Positions 10,798-22,203 of a stretch of 64,000 bases of DNA are shown here, in pieces. Both the position numbers and the translations under genes were made by a program. Within the stretch, counting starts at the first letter, position 1. Every line of letters starts with the position of its first letter. The DNA is from Coenobita brevimanus. Taxonomy: Eukaryota > Arthropoda > Malacostraca > Decapoda > Coenobitidae. The notes beneath the pieces were generated by a model. It was not told the DNA's origin. It did no database searches and worked only from the letters and a program-made list of their open reading frames with translations. The stretch spans positions 248,001-312,000 of the forward strand of contig JAVRFU010000131.1 in NCBI GenBank assembly GCA_032717465.1, read 5' to 3'.

Positions 10798-11390
10798 GGC
10801 TCAAATACCATGTTATACAAATATCTATCAGCTACTACCGTAAAAAAGGCAGCAGGACTCGCAAATAATTTATTGAAGTCCACCCTCTGTTGTGACTGAG
10901 ATTTTAGGTTGACTTTGTTCAAATCCCACATCAGACCTATCCTGGAGTTTGCCTCCACTGTATGGAATACAGGCTACCATGGAGACCTGAGGCTCCTGGA
11001 GTCTGTACAGCGCAGATGGACTAAGCAAATCAATGGCCTGTCTGAACTCAGTTATGCTGACCGTCTGAAAACCTGGGTCTGTATTCTGTGAAAGGGAGAC
11101 TGATCAGAGCTGACTTTATTAAATGCTGGAGAATCTTCCATCGCCAGTCCCCAGTTGCACCGCCAGAGCTTTTTTCTCTTCCTTCATTAACTCACACCAG
11201 GGGCCATAGATTCAAGGTGGCCAAGCCCCGCACTTCAGCCGAGTGTAGACACAGGTTTTTCAGTATCAGATGTATAGACCTCTGGAACTCTGTCAGATGA
11301 TACTGTTCGTGCTGACTCAGTTGCATCATTTAAAAAGTCCCTCCACTCACAGCTAGGTCACATCTTGTTCGATTATATTGAATAACTACG
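10798..11390 (+). mobile_element. CR1-like LINE, C-terminal RT fragment
   Basis: The plus strand encodes the RT C-terminal region of a CR1-type element: AAGLANNLLKSTL, then SHIRPILEFASTVWNTGY, LLESVQRRWTKQINGL, LSYADRLKTW, and after a frame break VKGRLIRADFIKCWRIFH and RHRFFSIRCIDLWNS. The pattern of an RPxLEYAS box, a VQRRxTK box and a final LWNSL box is characteristic of the CR1 group. The copy is 5'-truncated and contains at least two frame breaks. Confidence 0.75.
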
Positions 11391-12207
11391 AATCATAATT
11401 CGAAGTCCTTCAAGTAGTGCAACTACCGTGCCTATGCCACAAAACTCAGCCTACCTAACCTATTTAACAAAATGAATCTAACCTAACTTACCCTGATGGT
11501 CCTTTCTGACTCATCCGACATGCTATCGCAACCTAACCTAACCCAAGATCCTCGAAATTACAAATATTAATAGAAAATAGAAATATTAATTTGCACACGA
11601 AAACACACATACACTAAATGACAGCAAAAATCCACTTGGTATGTTAAGATCGCCCGTTAAAGACGCGAAAAAAAAAATAAATAAATAAATACCTTGAATT
11701 ATGAGCATCCCATTTCCGTATTTCGTCAATAATCTGTCTCTGAAATATTATGATAATTCGCTGCATATTACGTGGCTATCTTTTGATGCCCCTAATATAT
11801 AATGGAAATGTTTTTACGGATAGTGTAAGCAAATTTAACTGTGCACATTTGTCACCTGGCCACACCTTACAGTTCCTGGGCCGACTACACACGGACGAAT
11901 TTCCTCACATTATCCGTAAAATCATTTTCACTATACATCAGAAAAACCACAAGATACCTACCTAATAGGGAGTCAATCATCGCTATGTTTGTGACACAGA
12001 TTATTAGCGATACATGGTAATTACACTGCACCTACTGTAATGAAGCCTACCTCCATCGTCAACAACCACCTGGTTCCAATAATGGTGCAACATTGCATAT
12101 TACATACAAGCATTTCTTGTACCTGTAAGTTTAATTAAAACTTTGGCAAGAAGTTATATATATATTTTCTAATGCAATGATCTTTTCTACGGCTGTAAAT
12201 ACGTTCA
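11391..12207. other. No gene seen; left flank of the piggyBac element
   Basis: The AT-rich stretch contains scattered CCTAA words (11450-11540) and an A-rich run near 11670. I see no conserved coding block. Confidence 0.4.
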
Positions 12208-12211
12208 TTAA

Positions 12212-15200
12212 CCCCTAAAACGCGGATCGTCGCTTTTGCGACGGTCGGCTCAAAGGGCAAGATGGCGGGTCGTCGCGTTTGCGATTTGAGTTAATTTTGA
12301 ATAACCGCGGGCAAGCAGGCTCAAGCTGGTATTGTCTCTCAGTCCCGCCACCCGTGAGCTACTTTTAGCACACTTGACCTTTGTACTACTGACCTCGGTT
12401 GTTGCCAAGTCTCATTTTTTTTACCCACGGACGCACCGATGCGCGGCCCTCCCTCGTCGTGCGATATGGCAACGCGCGGATGGCTGATACGTGTCAATCT
12501 GCGCCGTCATCTCGCAAGCACTTTTTGCTATTGGGAAACGCTTGTTTCCCCAGTTGTTACACTGTCATTTTTTCGCGCGGTTTGCCCCAGATTAGCGTCA
12601 GTCCACGCAAATCTGCCACGGTGACACCATGTCAGGCTCTAGCTCTTCTAGTTCCGTGCCTTCTAGCCCTCCAAAAAAGGGTTTTGTTACCTCTACGCCC
12701 TTCAAAACTTTACAAGTGACTACCAAGGGGCTAAGTGACTCGGCCATAGCATTTGAACTGTTGAAAGCCTCTATGGACTACGGCAGTGACGTGGGTGTTT
12801 TGTCTAGCCTGGCTGAATCAGAGACACAATCGAGTGCTGATTCAGCCCCGGAAGTGATGATTTCTGTGCCCGAGGAAACTGTGACTGTGCCCAGCACCTC
12901 TACAGGGAAGGCCCCGGTGAAAAGGGGGCTCGAATATGGAAAGGGAGAGAAAAGGAAGAGGAGCGGAGACAGCAGTGCACCGCCATTGTCCACTACGCCA
13001 CGCCACACCACCGCAAGCCCGCCACGTTCTCCCAGCCCTCTTCTCTCGTCCTCCTCGTCTGCTGTCCTGTCTCCTGAGTCATCGGAGTCTCCATCACCAC
13101 CGAGAAAGGGAAGTAGACGAGCAATGTTAGGTATGAGAGGTTATCGTAGGCCTAGTGTTCGTGTGAGTAAAGTTAAGTCCCCTAGGCTAACTCCCACTAG
13201 GCAACTCAGGAGTCACGCCACCGCGGGTGACCTTGACCCAAGCGATAATCTCCCTCCAACCACCACCACCACCACCACAACACCAACACGGCCTGGGATA
13301 ACCTCTCCCTTACCTACTATTGCCCAGCCTGCCTCACCCACTCCCACACGACCTGCCTCACCCCCCGCCGCCCCAAGCACCTCCCAGCCTAGGCAGGGAA
13401 CTTTAGATGCTTTTGTGTGGTCAGAGGGATCAGATTTTGTGCCTGAAGATCTGCCCTTTGACGAAAGTGAGTGTGGACTTCAGGCTGACTTCCCTGTGGA
13501 CGACGATGGTGAATGTGTTGACTACCTGTTGGCCTTCCTTGACGACGAGGTTATGGAGCACATCTGTACCGAGACCAACAGGTACGAGGGGCAATGTGCG
13601 CCAATTCGCGAAGAAGGTGGTGAGGCTGCGACGCCATCCACGTCGCGGATGGCATCATGGGTGCCTTTGACGATCCGCGAGCTTTTTGTATTTATTGCCT
13701 TGATGTTGCTTATGCCGCACAACTGGAAGCATAAGTTGGAAGAGTACTGGGGTTCCGACGAGCTGTGCCCAACACCAATATTCAATAAATACATGAGCCG
13801 CGATCGTTTTAGGCAGCTGATGACTTATCTTCACTTCGCGAATAATGATGAGCCTTCCCAAACTGACCCATTATGGAAAGTGAGGGGAATCCTGAACATG
13901 ATCAAAGATAAGTTTACGAGGTTCTTGCGCCCTTTCAAGAAAGTCGTGATTGACGAGTCTTTGGTATTGTTCAGGGGCCGTCTTCGGTTCGTCCAGTACA
14001 TTCCAAGCAAACGCCACCGCTTTGGAATCAAGTTTTTCGTGCTGTGCGACTGCAAGACGGGGTTCATCCTTGACTTCGTCATCTACACCGCCAGCAATGT
14101 CGACTTGGATAAGACTGACCCCCTTGGATTCCCTGGTTCTGTGGTGAAAGTGCTTTTGGAAAAGTACTTTGGCGAGAATCATGTCCTGTATACGGACAAT
14201 TATTATACAGCTCCAAAACTCGCCAAGTACCTTTCTGAACACGGCGTCGGCTCCTGTGGCACTGTCAGAAGTAACAGGGCACATTACCCTGCCTTCCCAG
14301 AGGCTGAAAAGTCAAAGCGGGAGACGTGCACCTGAAGAAATCTGACAAGATGCTTGCGATCAGGTGGCATGATAAGAGAGTCGTGAACATGCTCACCACA
14401 GTACACAAGGGTGAAATGCTGGCAACAGGGAAGGTCGACAGAAGGACTGGCGAGCCTGTGATGAAGCCTGATGCTGTAATTGACTATAACGTCAATATGC
14501 GGCTGGTGGACAAGTCGGATATGATGATTGGAGAGATTGACTGTCTGAGGAAAAATCGTCGTTGGTACAGGAAGGTGTTCTTGCACTTGATTGACATGTG
14601 CATGTTGAACGCCTTCATCCTGTATAAAATCAAGAACAGGAAGCCAGCCAACTACTCTCTCAGAAGATTCTCCAAGACTTGTGTCTACCAGCTGCTTCAG
14701 CGTTATGGCCAGGTGCTTTCAACAGGTCCCAAACGCCACCCTCACACACCTCCAGACCGCCTACAGTGTATGGCCTACCTTCAGCGACACCGCCTGGAGC
14801 CACTGCCAGCCACTGCAAAGAGGGGGAAAGCACTGAGGAGGTGTCATGTGTGCAGCCACACTACCAGGCAGGAAAGAACTTTTAGGCGCACCTCCTTGCA
14901 GTGCAAAGAGTGCAAAGTTCCCCTCTGTGCTTACCCGTGTTTTTTCGACTACCACAGCCTAAGTAGATTTTGAAAATAAGGGTAAAAATATTGGGAAAAA
15001 TACTGAGAGTGACAGTGATAATATTGTTTAGTTTTCTTTTACGTGCTGACAGTGACAGCCTGATGAGTGTAAATTAGTGTATGTACTTGTAAAAGCACTG
15101 ACAGTTACAGTGTTTTTTGTTGTAAATAATTGTACATAGTAATCATATAAGTATTGCGAGTGACAGTCACTCCAGTGTAAAAAGATAAAAGCATATTTTC

Positions 15201-15949
15201 CTATTCTATGTTCTGAAAGTAAAAGTTTTTTGTGTATAAAATATTATTTTTATAACACTGGACAGTGACACTGATGAATAAGGCAAAAAAAAAAAAAGAT
15301 ACAGTGAAAGTGAGCGATAGAAATGAAGTGCGAGTGGCCGACAGGAGCGAGAATAAAGTGCGTGCCGTAAGGCTGAATAAACTCGCGCCGCGGTGGTCTT
15401 CCTCATTCCCAGTCCACAATACTGGCAGTGACATTGATTTTTATTACCGTAATAGTGACAGGCAAACGTTTGCGAAGTCCTATGATGGAAAAAAAAGGAA
15501 TATACGTGTTTTTTGCCGAGAAAAGGCAAATGTGACAATATTGACGGGAAGATCGCCACCGCGCTGCATGTCGGCCGTGCGCTCTGTCCATTTTAGCCTT
15601 ATTTTCAGTTCTTATTTACAAATACGGATTCCAAACAACCTGTACGTTGTTGTATAAAGTGTACTGTGACAGACTGAGGCTGTGGTAGAAAGAAAACCGG
15701 GTTTCTGGAGGTGTGAGAGTGAAGACTTTGTTACCCAACTTTGCAAGTCTTCACAAGTCCTTGGGTAGTCAACGAAGGCTCAACATGTGGCTCAGGAGAT
15801 AGCTGAATGTAAGTAATATATGCCTTAAAAATTTTAATGCTCTAGGGTTAATCTATGATTTTTGGCTAATATTTTTCCACAGGTACTCAGACCCCGCTAC
15901 AACCCCGCCACAGGGGGGGGATCGCGCGTACACAGCCGCGTTTTAGGGG
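12212..15949 (+). mobile_element. piggyBac-like DNA transposon, both ends present
   Basis: Both ends carry the 14-bp terminal inverted repeat CCCCTAAAACGCGG (12212-12225; its complement at 15936-15949) and are flanked by TTAA (12208-12211 and 15950-15953). TTAA is the hallmark target duplication of piggyBac. The 3.7-kb body encodes one transposase split by a frameshift. Just inside the left end, the motif TCGTCGCxTTTGCGA occurs twice (12228-12242 and 12270-12284). The region after the transposase (15000-15460) carries many GTGACAG words. Perfect terminal repeats suggest a fairly recent insertion. Confidence 0.95.
12629..14973 (+). pseudogene. piggyBac-family transposase (DDE_Tnp_1_7), split by a frameshift
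   Basis: The ATG at 12629 opens a 568-codon frame that ends at 14335. A second frame (read from 14326 to 14973, 215 codons) continues the protein, so an indel lies between 14308 and 14335, near GDVHLKKSDKMLA. The N-terminal 270 residues are Ser/Pro/Thr-rich and acidic, as is usual for this family. Catalytic Asp candidates are D442 (VVIDESL), D523 (VLYTDNYYT) and, in the second frame, the Asp of YNVNMRLVDKSD. The C-terminus is a Cys-rich zinc-binding module (CHVCSHTT, then CKECKVPLC). Cut-and-paste transposition at TTAA is the family activity. With the frameshift this copy is probably inactive unless the indel is an assembly error. Confidence 0.9.
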
Positions 15950-15953
15950 TTAA

Positions 15954-16440
15954 CAGCCGAAATCTTCAAGTGTCTGTATGAGTCGAAGGATTTGCATTTG
16001 TTAGAGAGTTATGGGCAGGCGGGAAACCTTTAATTTTGGGAAAACTTGAATAATACAATACTCAGGCTCTACACTCCTCCCACAGTTCTTTGTGACTAGC
16101 ACCAAATTCTGCAGATTAAGTTTTTGCTATAGTATTCAAGATGGCAATTTAACGCCTAGCTAAACTGGTTATACTTTAATGCAGCTAATGCCAAAATAAT
16201 TCAGTTCCCATTAGGCCATAGGAACATAACTATTAACACAGGCCAATATGACAGATCATGAGAGGGTTAAGATGACTATTAACTATCTGACTTATGTAAT
16301 ACTTTTTTTTTATTTTAACCCTACTGAGCTATTGACTATATGAATTTACCTCTGTGCAGTCTATCAGTCAGCCCATCTGTCTGCCTATTAATCTATCTTT
16401 GTCTTTCTAATGTGCCTGTCTATTTATATCAGGCACCTTA
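15954..16440. other. No gene seen; right flank of the piggyBac element
   Basis: AT-rich sequence without a recognisable repeat end or exon. Confidence 0.4.
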
Positions 16441-16581
16441 ATGGAGGGATGGAGTGGTATATGAGAGAGGGGGGTGTGAGCTGGGAGCAGGGCAAGATGG
16501 CAGGGGACAGGGCACCATGAAAACGATTTGTTTGTGGTCACCCCTTACAGGTTTAAGGTGTTTGGCAATAGATAGATAGAT
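16441..16581 (+). mobile_element. LINE-A 3'-end stub
   Basis: The copy covers the last part of the LINE-A coding region and its 3' end (GGATGGAGTGGTATATGAGA ... GGTGTTTGGCAATAGATAGATAG). It has the (ATAG)n tail and is strongly 5'-truncated. Confidence 0.8.
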
Positions 16582-16732
16582 CGACCTTTATCAATGATGG
16601 GTTTCTTATGAACAAATCACCATGTCATCCTGTCCCCTGCCATCATGCTGCCCTCCCTCCACTACTTAAATTTCAACAACTCACCTGACAATGACTCCCT
16701 TCATCCTTTCTCTTCACCAGTGGTTGGTTCAC

Positions 16733-17123
16733 TATCTATCTATCTATCTATCTATAGCCCGACGCCCTAATCCCGCAAAGGGTGGCCGCAGACAAAACGC
16801 CTCCAAGTCACTCTGTCACCCACCATTTGACTCCCCTCCCCCCAACTCACCCCCCCCTCCCTCATATACCTCTCAACTCCATCCCTCCACCTCATCCTCG
16901 GTCTACCCCTCCCTCTCCCTCCCTCCACCTCACCTACATACACCCTCTTAGTCAGTCTTTCATTCTCCATTCTCTCCACATGTCCAAACCACCTCAGTGT
17001 ATTACTCCTAATCTTTTCAACCACATCCACATCTACCCCACAACGTTCCTTCACTTCTTCATTCGTCAACCTGTCCCTCCACGTCACTCCACATGCTCCT
17101 CTCAAGTAACTCATTTCCACTGC
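16733..17123 (-). mobile_element. LINE-A 3'-end copy with 7-bp target duplication
   Basis: A minus-strand stub with tail (TCTA)n as read on the plus strand. It encodes MSYLRGACGVTWRDRLTNEE, LRWFGHVERMENERLTKRV and the RGRGRPRMRWRDGVERY C-terminus in a single open frame (17120-16767). It is flanked by GTTGGTT at 16723-16729 and 17124-17130. It belongs to the subfamily whose 3' end reads GGGATTAGGGCGTCGGGC. Confidence 0.85.
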
Positions 17124-18482
17124 GTTGGTTGACGCCTTAACAAAAAATTTCTAGGAGCAACCAGACAGATGACCGCTTTATGGCACTCACTGCATTCATG
17201 CCCTGATGAGCCTAGGGTTACAGCAAGTCTGGCACATACAACCTACAGTAGCTACCTACAAACCCTCAACCACTCATCTGTACTCAAGGTGCCACAGACT
17301 TCACAGTGAATTTTCCTTAATTATCATTCACATTATACTACAAACAGAAATTGTGTTATTAAAACTATATACAGTTTTTATTGCTAAGTAACCATAATTT
17401 GAAATGTCAAATGGACCCATCACCTGCAGACCAGCAACCGTCCCTGCAGGGCCATCCCTTTACTGGATGGATGTTGCATCTGTCGCCCCACACAGTTAGC
17501 AGTGGCACCTTATCAGGCTCCACATAACCTTGCCAGAGGGAGAAGCCTTCTTGTGTGGCACTGATATAACAAGGCAGCTGTTCTACCCCTCACCTCCCTC
17601 CCTATCCCCTGAAAAATGGACTACAAGCAGGAAACATGTCATATGTGACATGTGATTCCACCCATTCCAAATCTATGCTGACAGCTGAAGTGATGTCCTG
17701 ATATAAGCTTAGGATGTGATGATGTTTGGCAGTGGTGGTGTTAATGAGGGTGGTGCTGATGTTCATCAAGCACAGTACTAAATACTTGAAGTATGCCATG
17801 TCAAAAATACAGCAATATAGCTCAGTGATACATTCAAGTTCAATAACATTAAAAATTTACTATTCTTAATGATCTGTGTACACAGATGAATACGCAGGAG
17901 GCACAGACAGGACCAGATATGTGGAAAATGAACAAAATAATTAACTCTGGTATGAACACTGTTTACACCTCTGATATAACTTAGCTATTTGAGCACTTAA
18001 TGTTTGTGTAATGTTAGCCACAACTCACTCCCTGTCCTCCAAAAGAGGTTAGTTTCAGCCTCCAGTCCATTGGGTTCATGTCCAAATGAGCTTAGGGGAT
18101 GCACCAGCACTGTCTGGCAATTGCTTGGCAATATTAGTTGTCAGTGGGGAACCTTTCAAGGTCTGAGTTATGAAACCATCTTGAATTTACTCTTGAATCT
18201 TGAGGGACATCTTATGTATCTTACTTTGGCCCATGTCAAAACTTTTACTCACCACTGGGAACCTCCAGAGGTCTACAGGCTAATTTTTCACTGAAGTAAG
18301 CTTCAAATGTTGAATATTCCAGTGAAGATTATCATACTTCCATATTCTGATACTGTCAGCTGTGAGGGAGGTGAGAGAGAGAGGGAGACGACCAACAAAA
18401 TAACATTAACACCGACCAACACAAGCCAAGTTCTTCTGAGTACACATCCCAGGCATGATGTGAACAATTCTGAGTGACCAAT
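17124..18482. other. Intergenic or intronic DNA with SINE-like fragments
   Basis: It contains two copies of a recurring SINE-like family. One at about 17460-17640 carries GGCACTGATATAACAAGGCAG and CCCTCCCTATCCCCTGAAAA. One at about 18020-18125 ends in GTTCATGTCCAAATGAGC. I see no host exon. Confidence 0.45.
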
Positions 18483-18560
18483 TCGTCCATCCATCCATCC
18501 ATCATCCAATCCTATGTTGCCCCATGAGGAGCGTAGAAGCCCGGGGCTAGGCAGTTGGTC
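18483..18560 (-). repeat. 3' end of a tRNA-derived SINE with (GATG)n tail
   Basis: On the minus strand it reads CTAGCCCCGGGCTTC, then CTCCTCATGGGGCAA, GGATTGGATGATGG and a GATG repeat tail. Near-identical ends occur at 41609-41672 (minus) and 36029-36090 (plus, diverged). A fuller copy with a tRNA-like head lies at 46252-46525. Confidence 0.65.
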
Positions 18561-19365
18561 CTGACGTTTAAGATGAGACCAATTCGTATGGTAAAATATT
18601 CCGAACTCGTGCGGTGCAGACACACACACTAACCCTGTGCTTCATTACCTCTGCCAAAGAGGTTATATTTTTGGCTCTCTTTGTCTGTGTCTGTCTGTCT
18701 GTCTAACTGTTAGCAACATTATAGAAAAATGTGAATGGAACTGCACCAAATAATGATTACTGACTGAGGACCAGCAAAGGAACAAATGATTAAATTTTGG
18801 AAACAAACAGATCAAAGGTCAAGGTCAAAAAGGGTGGTGGTGCTACCTGGGCAGAAGTATGCACTCCCTGAGTGCTGTTGTTTCACCATGTCAATTACAT
18901 ACTTCAGGCAAGTGTGTCAGCGGCCTTATGTGTACAATCAACATGACGTTACCTAGGCCCATGTGGCTCATGATTTTGTAGACAGGTGAAGTGTATATGA
19001 GTGGTCCAGGTTGGTGGAGCCTATGGGTGTGTCTAGTGAGGGAGAGAGTGAGTTACCCGAGCACCACAGTGATACACCACACACCTGCCATGCATAGACA
19101 AAAAAATCTGTGCTAGACTCTACCCCATTTAAAAAAAAAAAAATACTTTGGTATAACTCCACTTTTTAAAAGCTACAAATATTTTGGTACCCTTTGGCAA
19201 TTTATACACAACTTGAGCATACTGTGAAAAATGATCTGGTGCTAAATAATTCTTTGCCAATGCTGCCAGAATATATCTTGATACATATTTTCACTGCTTG
19301 TTCTATCCCAAACATCTTTGCTTTTCCTGCCTTTCTCCTGCCCTACTCTACCCTAACCTACTCAC
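18561..19365. other. Probable intron of the cyclase gene; no further exon seen
   Basis: Apart from short poly-A runs, I find no repeat end or coding block. Confidence 0.4.
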
Positions 19366-19488
19366 CTTTTCATCGTGCAGTCCTGATGCAACCATATAGG
19401 CGTCTCCAATGATCTCGATCTTGTACACTTCGTAGAGTTCGATACGAGAGACGAACATCTTGTAAGGTGCATTGAGGAGCGAGATGAC
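19366..19488 (-). CDS. Exon of a class III nucleotidyl cyclase, guanylate type
   Basis: This 41-codon minus-strand exon in phase 0 is bounded by an acceptor (gtatatcaacag before GTC) and a donor (gatgaaaag then gtgagt). It encodes VISLLNAPYKMFVSRIEL, YEVYKIEIIGDAYMVASG and LHDEK. This is the core of the catalytic domain: the Asp of IGDAYM is the second metal-binding Asp of class III cyclases. The Glu of KIEIIGD sits where guanylate cyclases have the purine-selecting Glu and adenylate cyclases a Lys. The GLH ending recalls soluble alpha subunits, while AYMVASGL is also found in receptor cyclases, so the subtype is open. No neighbouring exons were recognised. Confidence 0.75.
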
Positions 19489-19638
19489 CTGTTGATATAC
19501 AAGCAGGGAGAGAGTTGGTGTTGGTGTTGTTCATCAACCTGTCTGCCTGGCTGAGCTGGCAAGTGGTCTGGGAGAGTTTGTGAAAACTATGAGAAGGATT
19601 TAATTGATATACTTTATTATCTTGTGGTAGGTGGTGGT

Positions 19639-19990
19639 GACCATCATCCACTCACTTGATGTAGTGCTGCCTACTTACTCCTTCACCTTTATCATTCTTT
19701 CTCTGTGTCTGCCTGCCTCACCTTCCCATTTCCCTCATTTTTCCTGTCATTTTTTATTCCTCCTCTTTCCTTAACAGAAGGCTTTACATTGCATGACAAG
19801 CCTAATGGCTGCCTGTATGCCAGGAAACCACTTACAAAGCTGGGTGGTAACCATATAACCAACCCACACGTGTTACCTACGTGTCCACAAGTGGTTTGGC
19901 GGAGAGTTAGTGCACCTCCCCGTAAACAACTAACTCAAACAGCCACCCCTTACAGGATTATGGCGTCTGGCTTTAGGTGGATAGACAGTG
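19639..19990 (+). repeat. Composite SINE-like element, plus-strand copy
   Basis: About 350 bp starting GACCATCATCCACTCACTTG. The middle, TGACAAGCCTAATGG to GGTGGTAACCATATAACC, matches the LINE-C 5' region. The end, GCCACCCCTTACAGGATTAT then GGCGTCTGGC, matches the LINE-A 3' terminus and is followed by a short GATAGACAG remnant of the (ATAG)n tail. A second copy lies inverted at 42606-42971 and a head-only piece at 47113-47228. Confidence 0.7.
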
Positions 19991-20080
19991 ATGCAGAAAT
20001 GAACAGTATGCAATGTGAGCTGAAAGAGATGGTATCGTATCATGTTAATATCACCTAACTGGTTTTCTTTTATGTAGGTA

Positions 20081-21945
20081 ATGTATTACGAGAGATGGCA
20101 TTTGTGTTAAGACTGGTGAAGGAGAGTAAGAAGAAAGTGGATGAAGAGTTTGGGAGGAATCTGAGTGTGAAATGGAGGGAGAGTAAGAAATTGTTTTGAA
20201 AGGAGGTAAATAAAGTAAGGCAGTGTGAAAGGGGAAATAATAGGGGAGTGAAAGATAGGAATAATAGATTGTTGGTGGAGAAGAGAGAGAAATTGAGGAG
20301 ATGGCAGGAGCACTTTGAGGATTTGTTGAATGTGGAGAGTGAGAGCAGTGTGAGTATAAGTGGTTGGAGAATGGCTGGGAGAAGAAGAGATGAGAAGAGG
20401 GAGGAAGATATCAGTAGGGCGGAAGAAGTGGAAACGATGAAGATCAAACTGGGAAAGGCCCCAGGAATTGATGGAGTGTGTGGTGAAATGCTGAGGTGTG
20501 GGGATGAGATTGTTGTGGAGTGGATATGGAGTTGTGTAGATTGGCTTGGGAAGAGGGAAGGGTTCCAGAGGACTGGACATCAGGTATAATTGTTCCTTTA
20601 TACAAAGGAAAAGGGGAGAGAGAAGTATGTGGTAACCATACGGAAATTTGCCTTCTTAGTGTGACTGGTAAAATATATGGTAGAATACTCATTGATAGGG
20701 TTAGGCACATGACAGAGGAGCTAGTTGGAGAAGAAAAAGGGGGATTTAGGAAGGAAAAAGGGTGTGTAGATCAGATATTTGTTCTAAGATGTTTAGTGGA
20801 AAAGTATCTAGAGAAAGGAAAGAAAGTGTATGCTGCCTTCATGGACTTGGAGAAAGCTTATGACAGAATAGATAGGCAAGGTATGTGGAAGGTATTAAGA
20901 ATATATGGAGTGGAGGGGAAATTGTTGAGTGCTGTGAAGAGTATGTACGAAGGAGCTAGGGCTATGGTGAGAGTGGATGGTGAGCTGAGTGAGTTCTTTG
21001 ATCTCAATGTAGGACTGAAACAGGGTTGTGTGATGTCTCTATGGCTGTTTAATATATACATGGATGGGGTTGTAAAGGAGGTGCAAGATAGGGCAGTGGA
21101 TGTGGGGGTGGCTCTAATGAATGAGGGTGAGAGTTGGAAGATTCCGGTGTTGCTGTTTGCTGATGATACAGTATTGTTGAGTGAAGATGAATGGGAGTTG
21201 CAAGGTTTGGTGAATGAATTTGGGACAGTGTGTAGGAGGAGGAAGCTGAAAGTTAATGTAAACAAAAGTAAAATTATGGTGTTTGAGAGGAATGAAGTCA
21301 CAGAATGTACAGTGAGGTTGGATGGTGAGGATATGGAGAATGTGAGTGCATTCAAGTACTTGGGTAGTGTGATGAGTAAGGCTGGAACTTTGGGGGATGA
21401 AGTGTGTGACAGGGTACAGCAGGGAAGGAAGGTTGTTGGTTCACTGAAAGCAGTGATGAGAAATAGAGAGGTGAGTATAGAAGTTAAGAAGTCACTGCAT
21501 GATAGTATTGTGATCCCTACCCTGATGTATGGAAGTGAGGCGTGGACCTTGCAAGAGGGGAACAAGTCAAGAGTGAGAGCAGTGGAAATGAGTTACTTGA
21601 GAGGGGCATGTGGAGTGACATGGAGGGACAGGTTGACGAATGAAGAAGTGAAGGAACGTTGTGGAGTACATGTGGATGTGGTTGAGAAGATTAGGAGAAA
21701 TACACTGAGGTGGTTTGGACATGTGGAGAGAATGGAGAATGAACGTGTATGTAGGTGAGGTGGAGGGAGGCAGAGGTAGGGGTAGACCGAGGATGAGGTG
21801 GAGGGATGGAGTTGAGAGGTATATGAGGGAGGGGGGGTGAGTTGGGGGGAGGGTAGTCAAATGGTGGGTGACAGAGCTACTTGGAGGCGTTTTGTCTGCG
21901 GCCACCCTTTGCGGGATTAGGGCGTCGGGCTATAGATATATATAT
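20081..21945 (+). mobile_element. LINE-A, longest plus-strand copy
   Basis: 5'-truncated copy beginning in the endonuclease-RT linker (ATG at 20095) and reaching the 3' end, GCCACCCTTTGCGGGATTAG, then GGCGTCGGGCTATAGATA with a degenerate tail. Coding breaks: an in-frame TGA at 20197 where a Trp is expected, a frameshift near 20525 at the start of the RT core, and a deletion near 21745 that removes the LTKR segment and shifts the C-terminus. Confidence 0.9.
20520..21758 (+). pseudogene. LINE-A reverse transcriptase, near complete
   Basis: A 412-codon open frame containing most RT motifs: IIVPLYKGKGE (about residue 23), GGFRKEKGCVDQ (74), FMDLEKAYDRID with catalytic Asp109, LKQGCVMSLWLFNIYMDG (167) and the LLFADDTVLL box with Asp215-Asp216. 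These are followed by VNVNKSKIMVF, FKYLGSVMSK and the C-terminal GSEAWTL, MSYLRGACGVTWRD and LRWFGHVERM. RT copies element RNA at the nicked target. The frame starts after a frameshift and ends early in VCR at 21758, so the copy is defective at both ends but retains every catalytic residue. Confidence 0.88.
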
Positions 21946-22203
21946 ATATTTTTTTAATGCAGATAACATATTCTGAGGGATAGTACTGTGTTAGTACAAT
22001 CTATCAAGGTGTAATGTATGTAGATAGTCCTAATGTGTTAGAAGGTATGATACTTGTGTCAATCTGATCTTTGTAGTTTTATGTTGATACAGTAGCATGA
22101 GAAATGGCAGTTTTCATTATGGTATCCTCTATACACTTTCCCTGTGTGCAGATACTGTATTACTAGCTTGGTTTCATCTGAGAGAACTGGGGAACTGAGT
22201 CAT

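Noticed and set aside
11450..11540. CCTAA-type words as an interstitial telomere
   Set aside because: Scattered and irregular; not a TTAGG array.
15265..15657. 130-codon frame at the 3' side of the piggyBac element as an accessory protein
   Set aside because: Basic, low-complexity translation with no motif, lying in the motif-rich noncoding end of the transposon.
20858..21565. Minus-strand open frame (235 codons)
   Set aside because: Antisense of the plus-strand LINE-A RT.
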